In this document: in pieces, positions 11,199-18,182 of the stretch
Layout of the letters: each line of letters starts with the position of its first letter
Position numbering within the stretch: position 1 is the stretch's first letter
Origin: Thalassovita sp.
GTDB lineage: Bacteria > Pseudomonadota > Alphaproteobacteria > Rhodobacterales > Rhodobacteraceae
Assembly: GCF_963691685.1 (NCBI RefSeq)
Contig: NZ_OY829290.1
Span: forward strand, 2,542,001 to 2,606,000
Reading direction: 5' to 3'
DNA: 64,000 bases
Program-made: the position numbers and the translations under genes
Notes under the pieces: generated by a model
Told to the model about the DNA's origin: nothing
Databases searched by the model: none
What the model saw: the letters and a program-made list of their open reading frames with translations, nothing else

Positions 11199-11999
11199 TT
11201 AGTGGACGCTGGCCTCGGCCGCGTCTGCCTTGTCTTCTAACGTTTCTTCTGATGTGTCCTCGGCCGGGGCCTCAGCTGCTGCGCTGGCTGTCTTGGTCAC
11301 CAGCGCCTCAATCTGCTGCATCGACAGCATGTGGATCTGGATCAGATCCAGATCGCCCGAGCGGAACAATTTGGTGATCTCTTCATCCGGCAGCGCGCGC
11401 AGCTTTTCGTTGCTCACCCGCAGGAAGCCAGTGATGCCGCCCTTGGTGCCATCGGCCAGGGTGAAGTCGATGCGCGCCTCTTCCAAAAGCCCCGCCTCTT
11501 CCAGACGGTCGCAGAAACCTTGGGTGCGGTTGAAGGTCGCCTGATACTCCTCCACAAACTGCAGAACCGAGCGCAGATAGGTGGTTTCGGTCCCTTCGGA
11601 GTCAAACAGACGCTCGCCTTTGTCGTCAGTGTTCAGCCCCGCGTAGCCCTCATCCAGACACAGCGTCATCTGGTCAGACCCTTTTTGTGCTGCAAAAACA
11701 AAGGGATAGCGGCGGAAGAAGGCCGGCACATAGCGCCCGGTCCAACTGTCATTGGCATCAACAAAGGCGTTGCTGTCTTTCTGCGTGCTCAGCAGGGCCA
11801 GCGGCACAACACCGGTTTCGGTGCGGCTGAAGACGATCGGCGTTTCCACACAGGCGCGCGGAAATTCCACATCCACGATCGGAACCGCATTCACATCGCG
11901 GGCAAAGCCGAATGAACTGGTGCGGCTTACCGAGGTTTTCTGATGAACCTGACGGTTCACCGGCACCACATTGTCGTAGATCAGCAGTTGTTTGGTCAT
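11199..11999 (-). CDS. SapC family protein
   Basis: A 266-residue protein that fits the SapC family, named from S-layer-associated proteins. The core (about residues 25-220) contains the family-like segment YPFVFAAQKGSDQMTLCLDE and a C-terminal region of short helices ending in an acidic Ala/Glu tail. It has no signal peptide and no membrane segment, so it is probably cytoplasmic. The gene lies 33 bases upstream of the giant LEPR-XLL gene and 59 bases downstream of the TolC-like gene, all on the minus strand, so the three are likely one operon. Known biology of SapC is thin. A role in handling or exporting the giant protein is inference from the neighbourhood. Confidence 0.75.
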   Translation of the reverse strand: MTKQLLIYDNVVPVNRQVHQKTSVSRTSSFGFARDVNAVPIVDVEFPRACVETPIVFSRTETGVVPLALLSTQKDSNAFVDANDSWTGRYVPAFFRRYPFVFAAQKGSDQMTLCLDEGYAGLNTDDKGERLFDSEGTETTYLRSVLQFVEEYQATFNRTQGFCDRLEEAGLLEEARIDFTLADGTKGGITGFLRVSNEKLRALPDEEITKLFRSGDLDLIQIHMLSMQQIEALVTKTASAAAEAPAEDTSEETLEDKADAAEASVH

Positions 12000-12058
12000 G
12001 TTATTTCCCGTTGGTGATCGTGTTTGATCGTCTTGTTTTATGTAAGTGCAGCGCCCTA

Positions 12059-13441
12059 TCAGGCGCCGCTGAAGTCCTGTGACAGGGTCGGCACATCCAA
12101 GGCGCCAAAGAGCGCTAGGATCTGGGCCTGAATTTGCACCACCCGCAGCCGGGCGATCTGACCCTGCAACGCCAGCGTATCGCGCCGCAACCGTGCCTCC
12201 AGCCCGGCCTCCGGGCCGATGCGACCAGCCTCCTGCTGTTCCTGCGCTGCGGCCAGACGGCGTTCCGCTGCAGCACGTTCCTGACCAACCGACTGGACAG
12301 AGGCGAGCGCGCGTTTCAACCCTTCGGTCAGCGCCTCATAGCGGCGTTCGGACAATTCGGTGATCTGCCCCAGCCGCAGGTTAGCAATCTCCACCCGCGA
12401 GCGTGCTTCGCGCAGCTTGCTGCGGCGCACCCCGCCTTCATAGATCAGCCAGTCCGCCTGCAGCCCCAGTTCGGTCGACTGCACGGTGGAACCACCGCCG
12501 AAGAGCGAGCCTTCGGTTTCCTCATAGGTGTATTCCAACGTCAGTTGTGCGGTGGGCAAGAAGGCGGCTTTGGCAATCTCTTCCTGACGGGCGGCGATAT
12601 CAATCTCAGCCTTGGCCACCTGAATGGCCGGCGACACCTCGCGCAGGCGTTCCAGGCTGAAGCTGTTGACCAGCGCGTTGTAATTCGGGATCCCCACCGA
12701 GGCCCCTGCGTAAGCCACGCCACTGACATCTGGCCCCACAAAACGCTGCAGTTCAAACAGCGCCGTGGTGCGGTCAAATTCCCGTTCTGTCTGCTGGGCG
12801 CGGGCCTCAAACACATCGCTTTGCGCGCGCAGGAACGTATCGGCCTCAATCGTGCCGGCATCGACCCGCAGCTGCAGATCTGACGCCAGTTGTGAGCGCG
12901 CCCGCACCATGACACGCGACTGGTCATAGCTGATCTGGGCCCGGGCCACATCCAGGTAGCTGTCAATCAACAGGGTGGTCAGCTCATTGCGCGCCACCAC
13001 AGCCTGCGCCGACACCAGCGCCTGTTCGGCCTGTGCCAGCGGCATCTTCTTCCAACGCACCCGGTCATAAACCGGCTGACGCACCGAGAAGGTCACCGTC
13101 GTCGTCGGATAGTTCGACGTGCCTTCCTGAAAGGTGGTGTTGTCCTGATTGACGATTTCCTGCTGCGTTTCGATATATTCGATGTTCAGACCAACCCGCG
13201 GCAGCCGTTCGCCCCGGGCCTGCAACACCAGCTCTTCGGCGATCGATTGTTCGATATCCAGGATCTCATATTGGGCATCGCGCCCCAGCATCCGCTGATA
13301 CGCCTCCGAGAGTGAGAGTGTCTGTGCCTGCGCCCCAGCGGCGACAAACAACAAAGACGCTGCAAGGCCACGCCCCAGCGTCCGGTGTTTGCGCGGTTGT
13401 TTTTGGCCGTGATGCGAAATGGCCTGTCCTAACAAATTCAT
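12059..13441 (-). CDS. TolC family outer membrane efflux/secretion protein
   Basis: A 460-residue outer-membrane channel protein of the TolC/OEP family. A Lys/Arg-rich start and hydrophobic stretch (LAASLLFVAAGAQA) give a signal peptide probably cleaved after AQA near residue 39. The mature part shows two related halves rich in long helices (for example QEEIAKAAFLPTAQLTLEY followed by strands and the YEGGVRRSKLREARS segment), as in trimeric tunnel channels. It is first in the minus-strand unit with SapC and the giant LEPR-XLL gene, so it most likely forms the exit duct of a type I system for that protein. The matching ABC ATPase and membrane-fusion protein are not in the window and may lie beyond the left edge. 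Confidence 0.88.
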   Translation of the reverse strand: MNLLGQAISHHGQKQPRKHRTLGRGLAASLLFVAAGAQAQTLSLSEAYQRMLGRDAQYEILDIEQSIAEELVLQARGERLPRVGLNIEYIETQQEIVNQDNTTFQEGTSNYPTTTVTFSVRQPVYDRVRWKKMPLAQAEQALVSAQAVVARNELTTLLIDSYLDVARAQISYDQSRVMVRARSQLASDLQLRVDAGTIEADTFLRAQSDVFEARAQQTEREFDRTTALFELQRFVGPDVSGVAYAGASVGIPNYNALVNSFSLERLREVSPAIQVAKAEIDIAARQEEIAKAAFLPTAQLTLEYTYEETEGSLFGGGSTVQSTELGLQADWLIYEGGVRRSKLREARSRVEIANLRLGQITELSERRYEALTEGLKRALASVQSVGQERAAAERRLAAAQEQQEAGRIGPEAGLEARLRRDTLALQGQIARLRVVQIQAQILALFGALDVPTLSQDFSGA

Positions 13442-13666
13442 CTGTCCAATTTCCTTGCCTGCCTCATTTTATTAGGGGGCGACGTCGGACTTCGGTGACC
13501 AGAAAAAACGCTTAACAATCAGCAATTAAAAGATGCAGAGCGTGTCTGCACAACTACCCCCAACCCAGCGTTACCGACTTTGGCCTTACAAATCAACAAA
13601 ATGAAAGCGCGAGGCATGTTCAATTCGCTCTCCCAGAGGATGTAAAAACCCCGCCAAAATTGGCGT

Positions 13667-14200
13667 TCAGTGGATCACCAGTTTCATCACCGCCAGCGCC
13701 ACCCCCAGCCCCCCGGCAACCACGCCACCCAGCAGGGTTGAGATCACGGTGCCCTCAATCACCCGGCCAACGCGTGCGCCCAGCAGCACCAAAAGGGCCA
13801 CACACAGGCTTTGCGCCAGGTAAACGGCCAGATCGGTGCTGATCCAGCCAAAGGCGGCGGCGACGAAAAACAGGCTGGGCAGGTTGGCCACCGCCAGCGT
13901 CGGATAGCTATGGCGCCAGGCTGCGCGCCATTTCTGTCGGGTGATCGCTTCGCGTACCGCCAGGGCATGTGACATCACCTCGGCAAAGGCTTTCGCCAAT
14001 GTGATCGCCAGCACTGATCCAAAGAGCACCGCCGCCGTTTCCAGCGGGTTTTCCGGGGTGTCACCCGCCGCCATCAGGATGCTCAGCACCATGATAGCCC
14101 CGTAGATGACGCCAAAGGCGGCGTTGTCCAGGCGTTGAAAGAAGCCCGGTTTTTGTGTCGCCTCTGCTGTCGGCGACGCCTGCTTATCTGTTTTGGTCAT
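13667..14200 (-). CDS. Small integral membrane protein of unknown function
   Basis: A 177-residue protein with about five hydrophobic segments (for example FGVIYGAIMVLSILMAAG, the stretch around LFFVAAAFGWI, and a Gly-rich C-terminal helix) after a polar N-terminus. I do not recognise the family. ATG at 14200 is chosen because AAGGGA lies five bases upstream; the frame also has a TTG seven codons earlier without a ribosome site. The gene is divergent from zur, and the near-palindromic Zur-like site lies about 130 bases upstream, so zinc control is possible but unproven. Confidence 0.65.
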   Translation of the reverse strand: MTKTDKQASPTAEATQKPGFFQRLDNAAFGVIYGAIMVLSILMAAGDTPENPLETAAVLFGSVLAITLAKAFAEVMSHALAVREAITRQKWRAAWRHSYPTLAVANLPSLFFVAAAFGWISTDLAVYLAQSLCVALLVLLGARVGRVIEGTVISTLLGGVVAGGLGVALAVMKLVIH

Positions 14201-14331
14201 AAGATCCCTTCGGTTTGGCAAACCTGAATGCCCACAGCCTTAGCACATCTGGCGTTTTGGCGCGCGCTGCCTGGAAAACGGGCGTTGCACGTCTCGATCC
14301 ACCGCGCCCCAAACCACCCCATTGAGTTTTG

Positions 14332-14347
14332 TTACTTTATAAAATAA
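14332..14347. promoter_or_regulatory. Probable Zur operator upstream of zur
   Basis: TTACTTTATAAAATAA is a near-perfect 16-bp palindrome: it matches its reverse complement except at one symmetric pair. It lies 68 bases before zur in the divergent intergenic region. A TTGAGT at 14322-14327 and TAATGC at 14345-14350, 17 bases apart, could be the sigma-70 elements, so binding would cover the promoter. Zur sites in proteobacteria are AT-rich palindromes of this style. The assignment rests on position and symmetry only. Confidence 0.5.
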
Positions 14348-14415
14348 TGCTGTGATCAACACGCGGCCCTACAGATGCTAGGCCGTGTACGTGAGGGGAC
14401 AAGCGGGGGGACCAG

Positions 14416-14802
14416 ATGCGCAAACAAGCGGCGACACGCCAATCGGACATTCTGACCGTCTTGCGCGGGTCTGAGGCGCCGATGACGGCCTATCAGATAC
14501 TTGAAACCCTGCAGAGTGAGGAGCCGGATCTGGCCCCGCCCACGGTATATCGCGCCCTCAGCGCGCTGACCACGCAGGGCCGCGCTCATAAGCTGGAATC
14601 GCTGAAGGCCTTCGTGCCCTGTCGCTGTGATCACGGCGCCAGCCTGCCGGTTCTGGCGATCTGCGGCACCTGCGGCGTGGTTGAGGAACATGACGGCAGC
14701 GCCCTGATGCCCGGCCTCACCGATCTGATGCGCCCCAGCGGATTTCAAACGGACCGCACCATCGTCGAAGTTCACGGCAATTGCACTGACTGCGCTCACT
14801 GA
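14416..14802 (+). CDS. zur: Fur family zinc uptake regulator Zur
   Basis: A 128-residue Fur-family repressor. Residues 1-75 form the winged helix (MTAYQILETLQSE, then PPTVYRALSALTTQGRAHKLES), and the C-terminal half holds the metal-binding dimer domain with paired cysteines (AICGTCG near residue 87 and NCTDCAH at the extreme end), the structural zinc site of Zur and Fur proteins. It begins the zinc-uptake unit: zrgA starts 24 bases after its stop. With zinc bound, family members repress high-affinity zinc import genes. The neighbouring zinc genes make Zur more likely than Fur or PerR. Confidence 0.87.
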   Translation: MRKQAATRQSDILTVLRGSEAPMTAYQILETLQSEEPDLAPPTVYRALSALTTQGRAHKLESLKAFVPCRCDHGASLPVLAICGTCGVVEEHDGSALMPGLTDLMRPSGFQTDRTIVEVHGNCTDCAH

Positions 14803-14826
14803 GCGCTTTGGATTAAGGACATTTCC

Positions 14827-15501
14827 ATGCGTATTACTCTTTCCCTTCTTGCCACGCTGGCAACCACCACGGCCCTGGCCGAAACCACCCGGCAACTGGA
14901 CGCCCATGAACATGGGGTCGGCGCGCTGAACATTGCAATTGCCGGCACCACGCTGGAGATGGAATTCCACGCCCCCGGCGCCGATATCGTTGGGTTTGAA
15001 CATGCCGCCAGCAGCGTTGAGGACCGCGCAGCGGTGGATCGGGCGGTTGCAACGCTGGCCCGCCCGCTGGATCTGTTCCAACTGCCCGCTGCCGCCGAGT
15101 GCTCCGTCACCGAAGCCCGCGCCGCTCTGGAAGCAGAAGAGGCGCATGACGATCATGACGAGGATCACGCAGAAGAACATGCCGCGGAGCACGGCCATGA
15201 GGAGCACGAGCATGAAGAGCATGAGCATGAGGAACATGCACACGATGATCATGATGACGATCACGCAGACGAAGACCATGCCCATGAAGACCACGCAGAA
15301 GGCGACAGCCATACCGAGTTCCATGCCCATTACGTGCTGACCTGCGTCACACCTGAGGCGCTGGACCAGATCACATTCGCCTATTTCGACCAGTTCGAAA
15401 ACGCCCGTGAGCTGGAGGTGCAGCTGGTTTCGGCCAATGGTGCCAAAGCCTTTGAGGTGCTGCGTGACCAACCAATTCTTGATCTGCGCGGCATGTTCTG
15501 A
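14827..15501 (+). CDS. zrgA: ZrgA family periplasmic zinc uptake protein
   Basis: A 224-residue protein of the DUF2796/ZrgA family. The N-terminus is a signal peptide (cleavage after ALA near residue 18). The opening HEHGVGALNIAI and the closing AFYD-type segment (TFAYFDQFENARELEVQL) are family hallmarks. Residues about 104-168 are a low-complexity His/Glu/Asp stretch holding about 20 histidines, suited to binding Zn(II) in the periplasm. In Vibrio cholerae the homologous zrg genes form a Zur-controlled zinc import system with an ABC pair; the same set follows here. The next gene begins two bases after this stop. Confidence 0.85.
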   Translation: MRITLSLLATLATTTALAETTRQLDAHEHGVGALNIAIAGTTLEMEFHAPGADIVGFEHAASSVEDRAAVDRAVATLARPLDLFQLPAAAECSVTEARAALEAEEAHDDHDEDHAEEHAAEHGHEEHEHEEHEHEEHAHDDHDDDHADEDHAHEDHAEGDSHTEFHAHYVLTCVTPEALDQITFAYFDQFENARELEVQLVSANGAKAFEVLRDQPILDLRGMF

Positions 15502-15503
15502 TT

Positions 15504-16202
15504 GTGAGCGTAGCCCCGATCATCTCGCTGCAGGATGTGCAGTTTCGCTGGCCGGGCCGCGCGGGCTTCGGCCTCAGCGTGCAGCAGTTTGAGCTGGCCC
15601 GTGGCGAAGCGGTGCTGCTGCTTGGCGCCAGCGGATCGGGGAAATCCACGCTGCTGTCGCTGATCGGTGGCACGGTGCTGGCCAGTCAGGGCACGGTCCG
15701 CGTTGCCGGTGAAGACATCGCCAGCCTGCCCGGTGGTCAACGCGACAGATTTCGCGCCGAACAGATCGGGATGATCTTTCAGCAGTTCAACCTGCTGCCC
15801 TTTGGTTCGGTCCTTGACAACATCACCCTGCCCCTGCGGTTTGCACCAGAGCGGCGCAAACGGGCGGGTGATGTGCAGCGCGCAGCAGCCGGTCTTTGCG
15901 CCGCACTTGCCCTGCCGGAGGGGTTGCTCACCGCCAAGGCAGCCACGCTCAGCGTTGGGCAGCAACAGCGCGTTGCGGTGGCCCGCGCCCTGATTGGCAC
16001 CCCGCCCCTGTTGATCGCGGATGAACCAACCTCCGCCCTTGATGAAACCGCGCAGGGGCAGTTTCTGGATCTGATGTTTCAGCAGATCCGCGCCCAGCGC
16101 TCGGGGCTTTTGATGGTCAGCCATGATCCACGCATGGCGGATCGCTTTGATCGGGTGGTTGAAATGGCCGACCTTGTGCATGTTGAAAGGCCAGCGGCAT
16201 GA
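15504..16202 (+). CDS. ABC transporter ATP-binding protein (Zrg zinc system)
   Basis: A 232-residue ABC ATPase of the LolD/MacB type. Walker A is GASGSGKST (residues 41-49), the Q-loop lies in IGMIFQQFNLLPF, the signature is LSVGQQQRVAVARAL, and Walker B is LLIADEPTSALDE. It starts with GTG immediately after zrgA, and its stop overlaps the permease start by four bases (ATGA), so translation is coupled. Family members of this type power FtsX-fold permeases rather than classical importers. Its placement after ZrgA argues for zinc acquisition. Confidence 0.87.
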   Translation: MSVAPIISLQDVQFRWPGRAGFGLSVQQFELARGEAVLLLGASGSGKSTLLSLIGGTVLASQGTVRVAGEDIASLPGGQRDRFRAEQIGMIFQQFNLLPFGSVLDNITLPLRFAPERRKRAGDVQRAAAGLCAALALPEGLLTAKAATLSVGQQQRVAVARALIGTPPLLIADEPTSALDETAQGQFLDLMFQQIRAQRSGLLMVSHDPRMADRFDRVVEMADLVHVERPAA

Positions 16203-17449
16203 TCCTGCGCCTTGCATTTGGCTCGCTCTTAGCACGGGCGCTGACGGTGACCATGACGGTTCTGGCCATCGCACTGTCGGTTGCCCTGTTTCTGGGTGTC
16301 GAAAAGGTGCGCACCGGGGCGAAGGCCAGCTTTGCCGATACGATCTCTGGCACGGATCTGATTGTTGGGGCGCGCTCAGGCTCGGTGCAGCTGCTGCTCT
16401 ATTCGGTGTTTCGCATCGGCAATGCCACCAACAATGTCACCTGGCAGAGTTACCTCGATATCGCCGCACGACCCGACGTCGACTGGATCGTGCCGATCTC
16501 CCTCGGGGACAGCCATCGCCAGTTCCGGGTGATGGGCACGACGCTAGGCTTTTTCGAGCACTACAAATATCGCCGTGACCGTGGTCTGCAGGTCGCAGAA
16601 GGCAAGCTGATGGCCGATCTGTTTGACACGGTGATCGGCGCTGATGTTGCGCAGGCTCTGGGCTATCAGATTGGCGATCCAATTGTAGTGGCCCATGGCA
16701 TCGCCTCTTTCACCGAACATAAGGATCAGCCCTTCCGGGTGGCGGGCATTCTGGAAAAGACCGGCACCCCTGTGGACCGGACCGTGATCGTCTCCCTTCA
16801 GGCGATTGAGGCGATCCATGTCGATTGGCAAAGCGGTGCCAAGATCCCTGGCAAAACCACCCCCGCCGATCAGATCCGTCAGATGGACCTGACGCCCAAA
16901 GCCGTGACCGCCGCCCTTGTCGGGGTGACAAGCCCGCTGAAGACCTTTGCGCTACAGCGCAGGATCAACACCTACCCTGAGGAGCCATTGCTGGCGATCC
17001 TGCCCGGTGTTGCCCTACAGGAGCTGTGGGGCATTGTGGGCCTTGCAGAAACCGCACTGCTGGCGGTTTCGGTGATGGTGGTGATCACCGCACTGATTGG
17101 CTTGATGGCCACGCTCTTTGCCAGCCTGAATGAGCGGCGGCGCGAAATGGCGATCTACCGCGCTATGGGGGCCAGCCCACGGGTGATCCTGGGCCTACTG
17201 GTGCTGGAGGCATTGATGACCACGCTCCTTGGGGCTCTGTTAGGTCTGGCGATGCTGTACCTTGGACTGTGGATTGCCCAGCCGCTGGTCGACAGTGCCT
17301 TTGGCCTTTACCTGCCTATTGAACCGCCGGGCCTGCGTGAGCTAGGGGTGTTGGCAGGCGTCATCGCTGCTGGCGCAATTGTGAGCATGCTGCCAGCCCT
17401 GCGCGCCTATCGCCTGTCGCTGGCCGATGGTATGATGGTGAAGACATGA
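16199..17449 (+). CDS. ABC transporter permease, FtsX/MacB fold (Zrg zinc system)
   Basis: A 416-residue membrane protein with one N-terminal membrane helix (LTVTMTVLAIALSVALFLG), a large periplasmic domain of about 230 residues, and three C-terminal helices (around LLAVSVMVVITALIGLMATLF, VLEALMTTLLGALLGLAMLYLG and LGVLAGVIAAGAIVSMLPAL). The motif NERRREMAIYRAMGASP before helix 3 is the FtsX-family cytoplasmic loop. Four-base overlaps with both neighbours show tight coupling. It most likely works with the preceding ATPase and ZrgA in zinc uptake, possibly by a mechanotransmission mechanism as in MacB. Confidence 0.85.
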   Translation: MILRLAFGSLLARALTVTMTVLAIALSVALFLGVEKVRTGAKASFADTISGTDLIVGARSGSVQLLLYSVFRIGNATNNVTWQSYLDIAARPDVDWIVPISLGDSHRQFRVMGTTLGFFEHYKYRRDRGLQVAEGKLMADLFDTVIGADVAQALGYQIGDPIVVAHGIASFTEHKDQPFRVAGILEKTGTPVDRTVIVSLQAIEAIHVDWQSGAKIPGKTTPADQIRQMDLTPKAVTAALVGVTSPLKTFALQRRINTYPEEPLLAILPGVALQELWGIVGLAETALLAVSVMVVITALIGLMATLFASLNERRREMAIYRAMGASPRVILGLLVLEALMTTLLGALLGLAMLYLGLWIAQPLVDSAFGLYLPIEPPGLRELGVLAGVIAAGAIVSMLPALRAYRLSLADGMMVKT

Positions 17450-17964
17450 GTAAGATTTCCCGACGTGACCTGATCACCCGCACTCTGCCGCTCTCCCTCG
17501 CTGGGATGAGCCTGCCGAACCTTAGCCTTGCCGCCGCAGCGCGTGAGATCACTTGGGATGATCTGATCCCCCCGGGCATCCCCTATGCGGAGATCATCGG
17601 CGAAGGCGAGATGGATGAGGTCAATGATATCTGGCGCCCGATCTATGACGCCAATGCTACCAAGCTGAACGCCGACTTGCATGGCGCCTATATCCGCATG
17701 CCGGGTTTCATCCTGCCCTTGGAGATGGACGCCGAAGGGGTCAGCGAATTTGTTCTGGTTCCCTATGTGGGGGCCTGTCTGCACACCCCACCGCCGCCGC
17801 CCAACCAACTGGTGCTGGTACGGTCTGTAGATCCCTGGCCCAGTGAGGACCTCTGGGATCCGGTTTGGGTCACGGGGCGGATGAGCACACAGCTGATGAC
17901 CACCGAAGTGGCAGAAACGGGCTATGCGCTGATCGCCGATGAGATGGAGCGGTATGAGTGGTGA
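17446..17964 (+). CDS. DUF3299 periplasmic protein (ZrgD-like)
   Basis: A 172-residue protein with a twin-arginine-like or Sec signal at the start (SRRDLITRTLPLSLAGMSL). The mature part has the DUF3299 core: AYIRMPGFILPLEMD, then FVLVPYVGACLHTPPPPPNQLVLV, which includes a conserved Cys-His pair. This family recurs with ZrgA and its ABC genes and is counted as part of that zinc system in Vibrio. Its biochemical role is unknown; metal or cofactor handling in the periplasm is inference. It overlaps the permease stop by four bases and ends the operon. Confidence 0.8.
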   Translation: MSKISRRDLITRTLPLSLAGMSLPNLSLAAAAREITWDDLIPPGIPYAEIIGEGEMDEVNDIWRPIYDANATKLNADLHGAYIRMPGFILPLEMDAEGVSEFVLVPYVGACLHTPPPPPNQLVLVRSVDPWPSEDLWDPVWVTGRMSTQLMTTEVAETGYALIADEMERYEW

Positions 17965-18029
17965 GGGGACCTAACCCCACCTATCCCCTTGCTCTTCCCT
18001 CCCCATGCCCAGCGCGGAGGATCGACCTT

Positions 18030-18041
18030 GTGACGGGTCAC
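18030..18041. promoter_or_regulatory. Palindrome upstream of tyrosinase
   Basis: GTGACGGGTCAC is an inverted repeat (GTGAC, two bases, GTCAC) about 140 bases upstream of the tyrosinase start. It could be a regulator site. No neighbouring regulator is identified that would use it. Confidence 0.3.
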
Positions 18042-18117
18042 CCTGCACGGCGGGGAGTTCACAGCTAGGCTGGAATACCTCCCCTTCTGGAATATTCCCA
18101 TCTGTGGCATACTATCA

Positions 18118-18140
18118 CTGCGGGTAATTTTCACCCGCAG
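18118..18140 (+). promoter_or_regulatory. Hairpin in tyrosinase leader
   Basis: A perfect 8-bp stem (CTGCGGGT and ACCCGCAG) encloses a 7-base loop, 42 bases before the tyrosinase ATG. It may end zrg-operon transcription or be a leader element. The T-rich stretch after it (about 18151-18169) is interrupted and not adjacent, so a standard terminator is only one option. Confidence 0.45.
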
Positions 18141-18182
18141 CAGGAAAGTCATTTTCAAATTTTTACTTTGAGGACCTTCACC

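Noticed and set aside
15139..15330. Tandem repeat resembling a minisatellite or CRISPR-like array
   Set aside because: The repeats are in-frame His/Glu/Asp codons of zrgA. No direct repeats with unique spacers are present anywhere in the window.
14356..15471. A 371-codon minus-strand frame opposite zur and zrgA
   Set aside because: Its Met/Val-rich runs are the reverse of the His/Asp repeats of zrgA. The plus-strand genes have clear domains and operon spacing.
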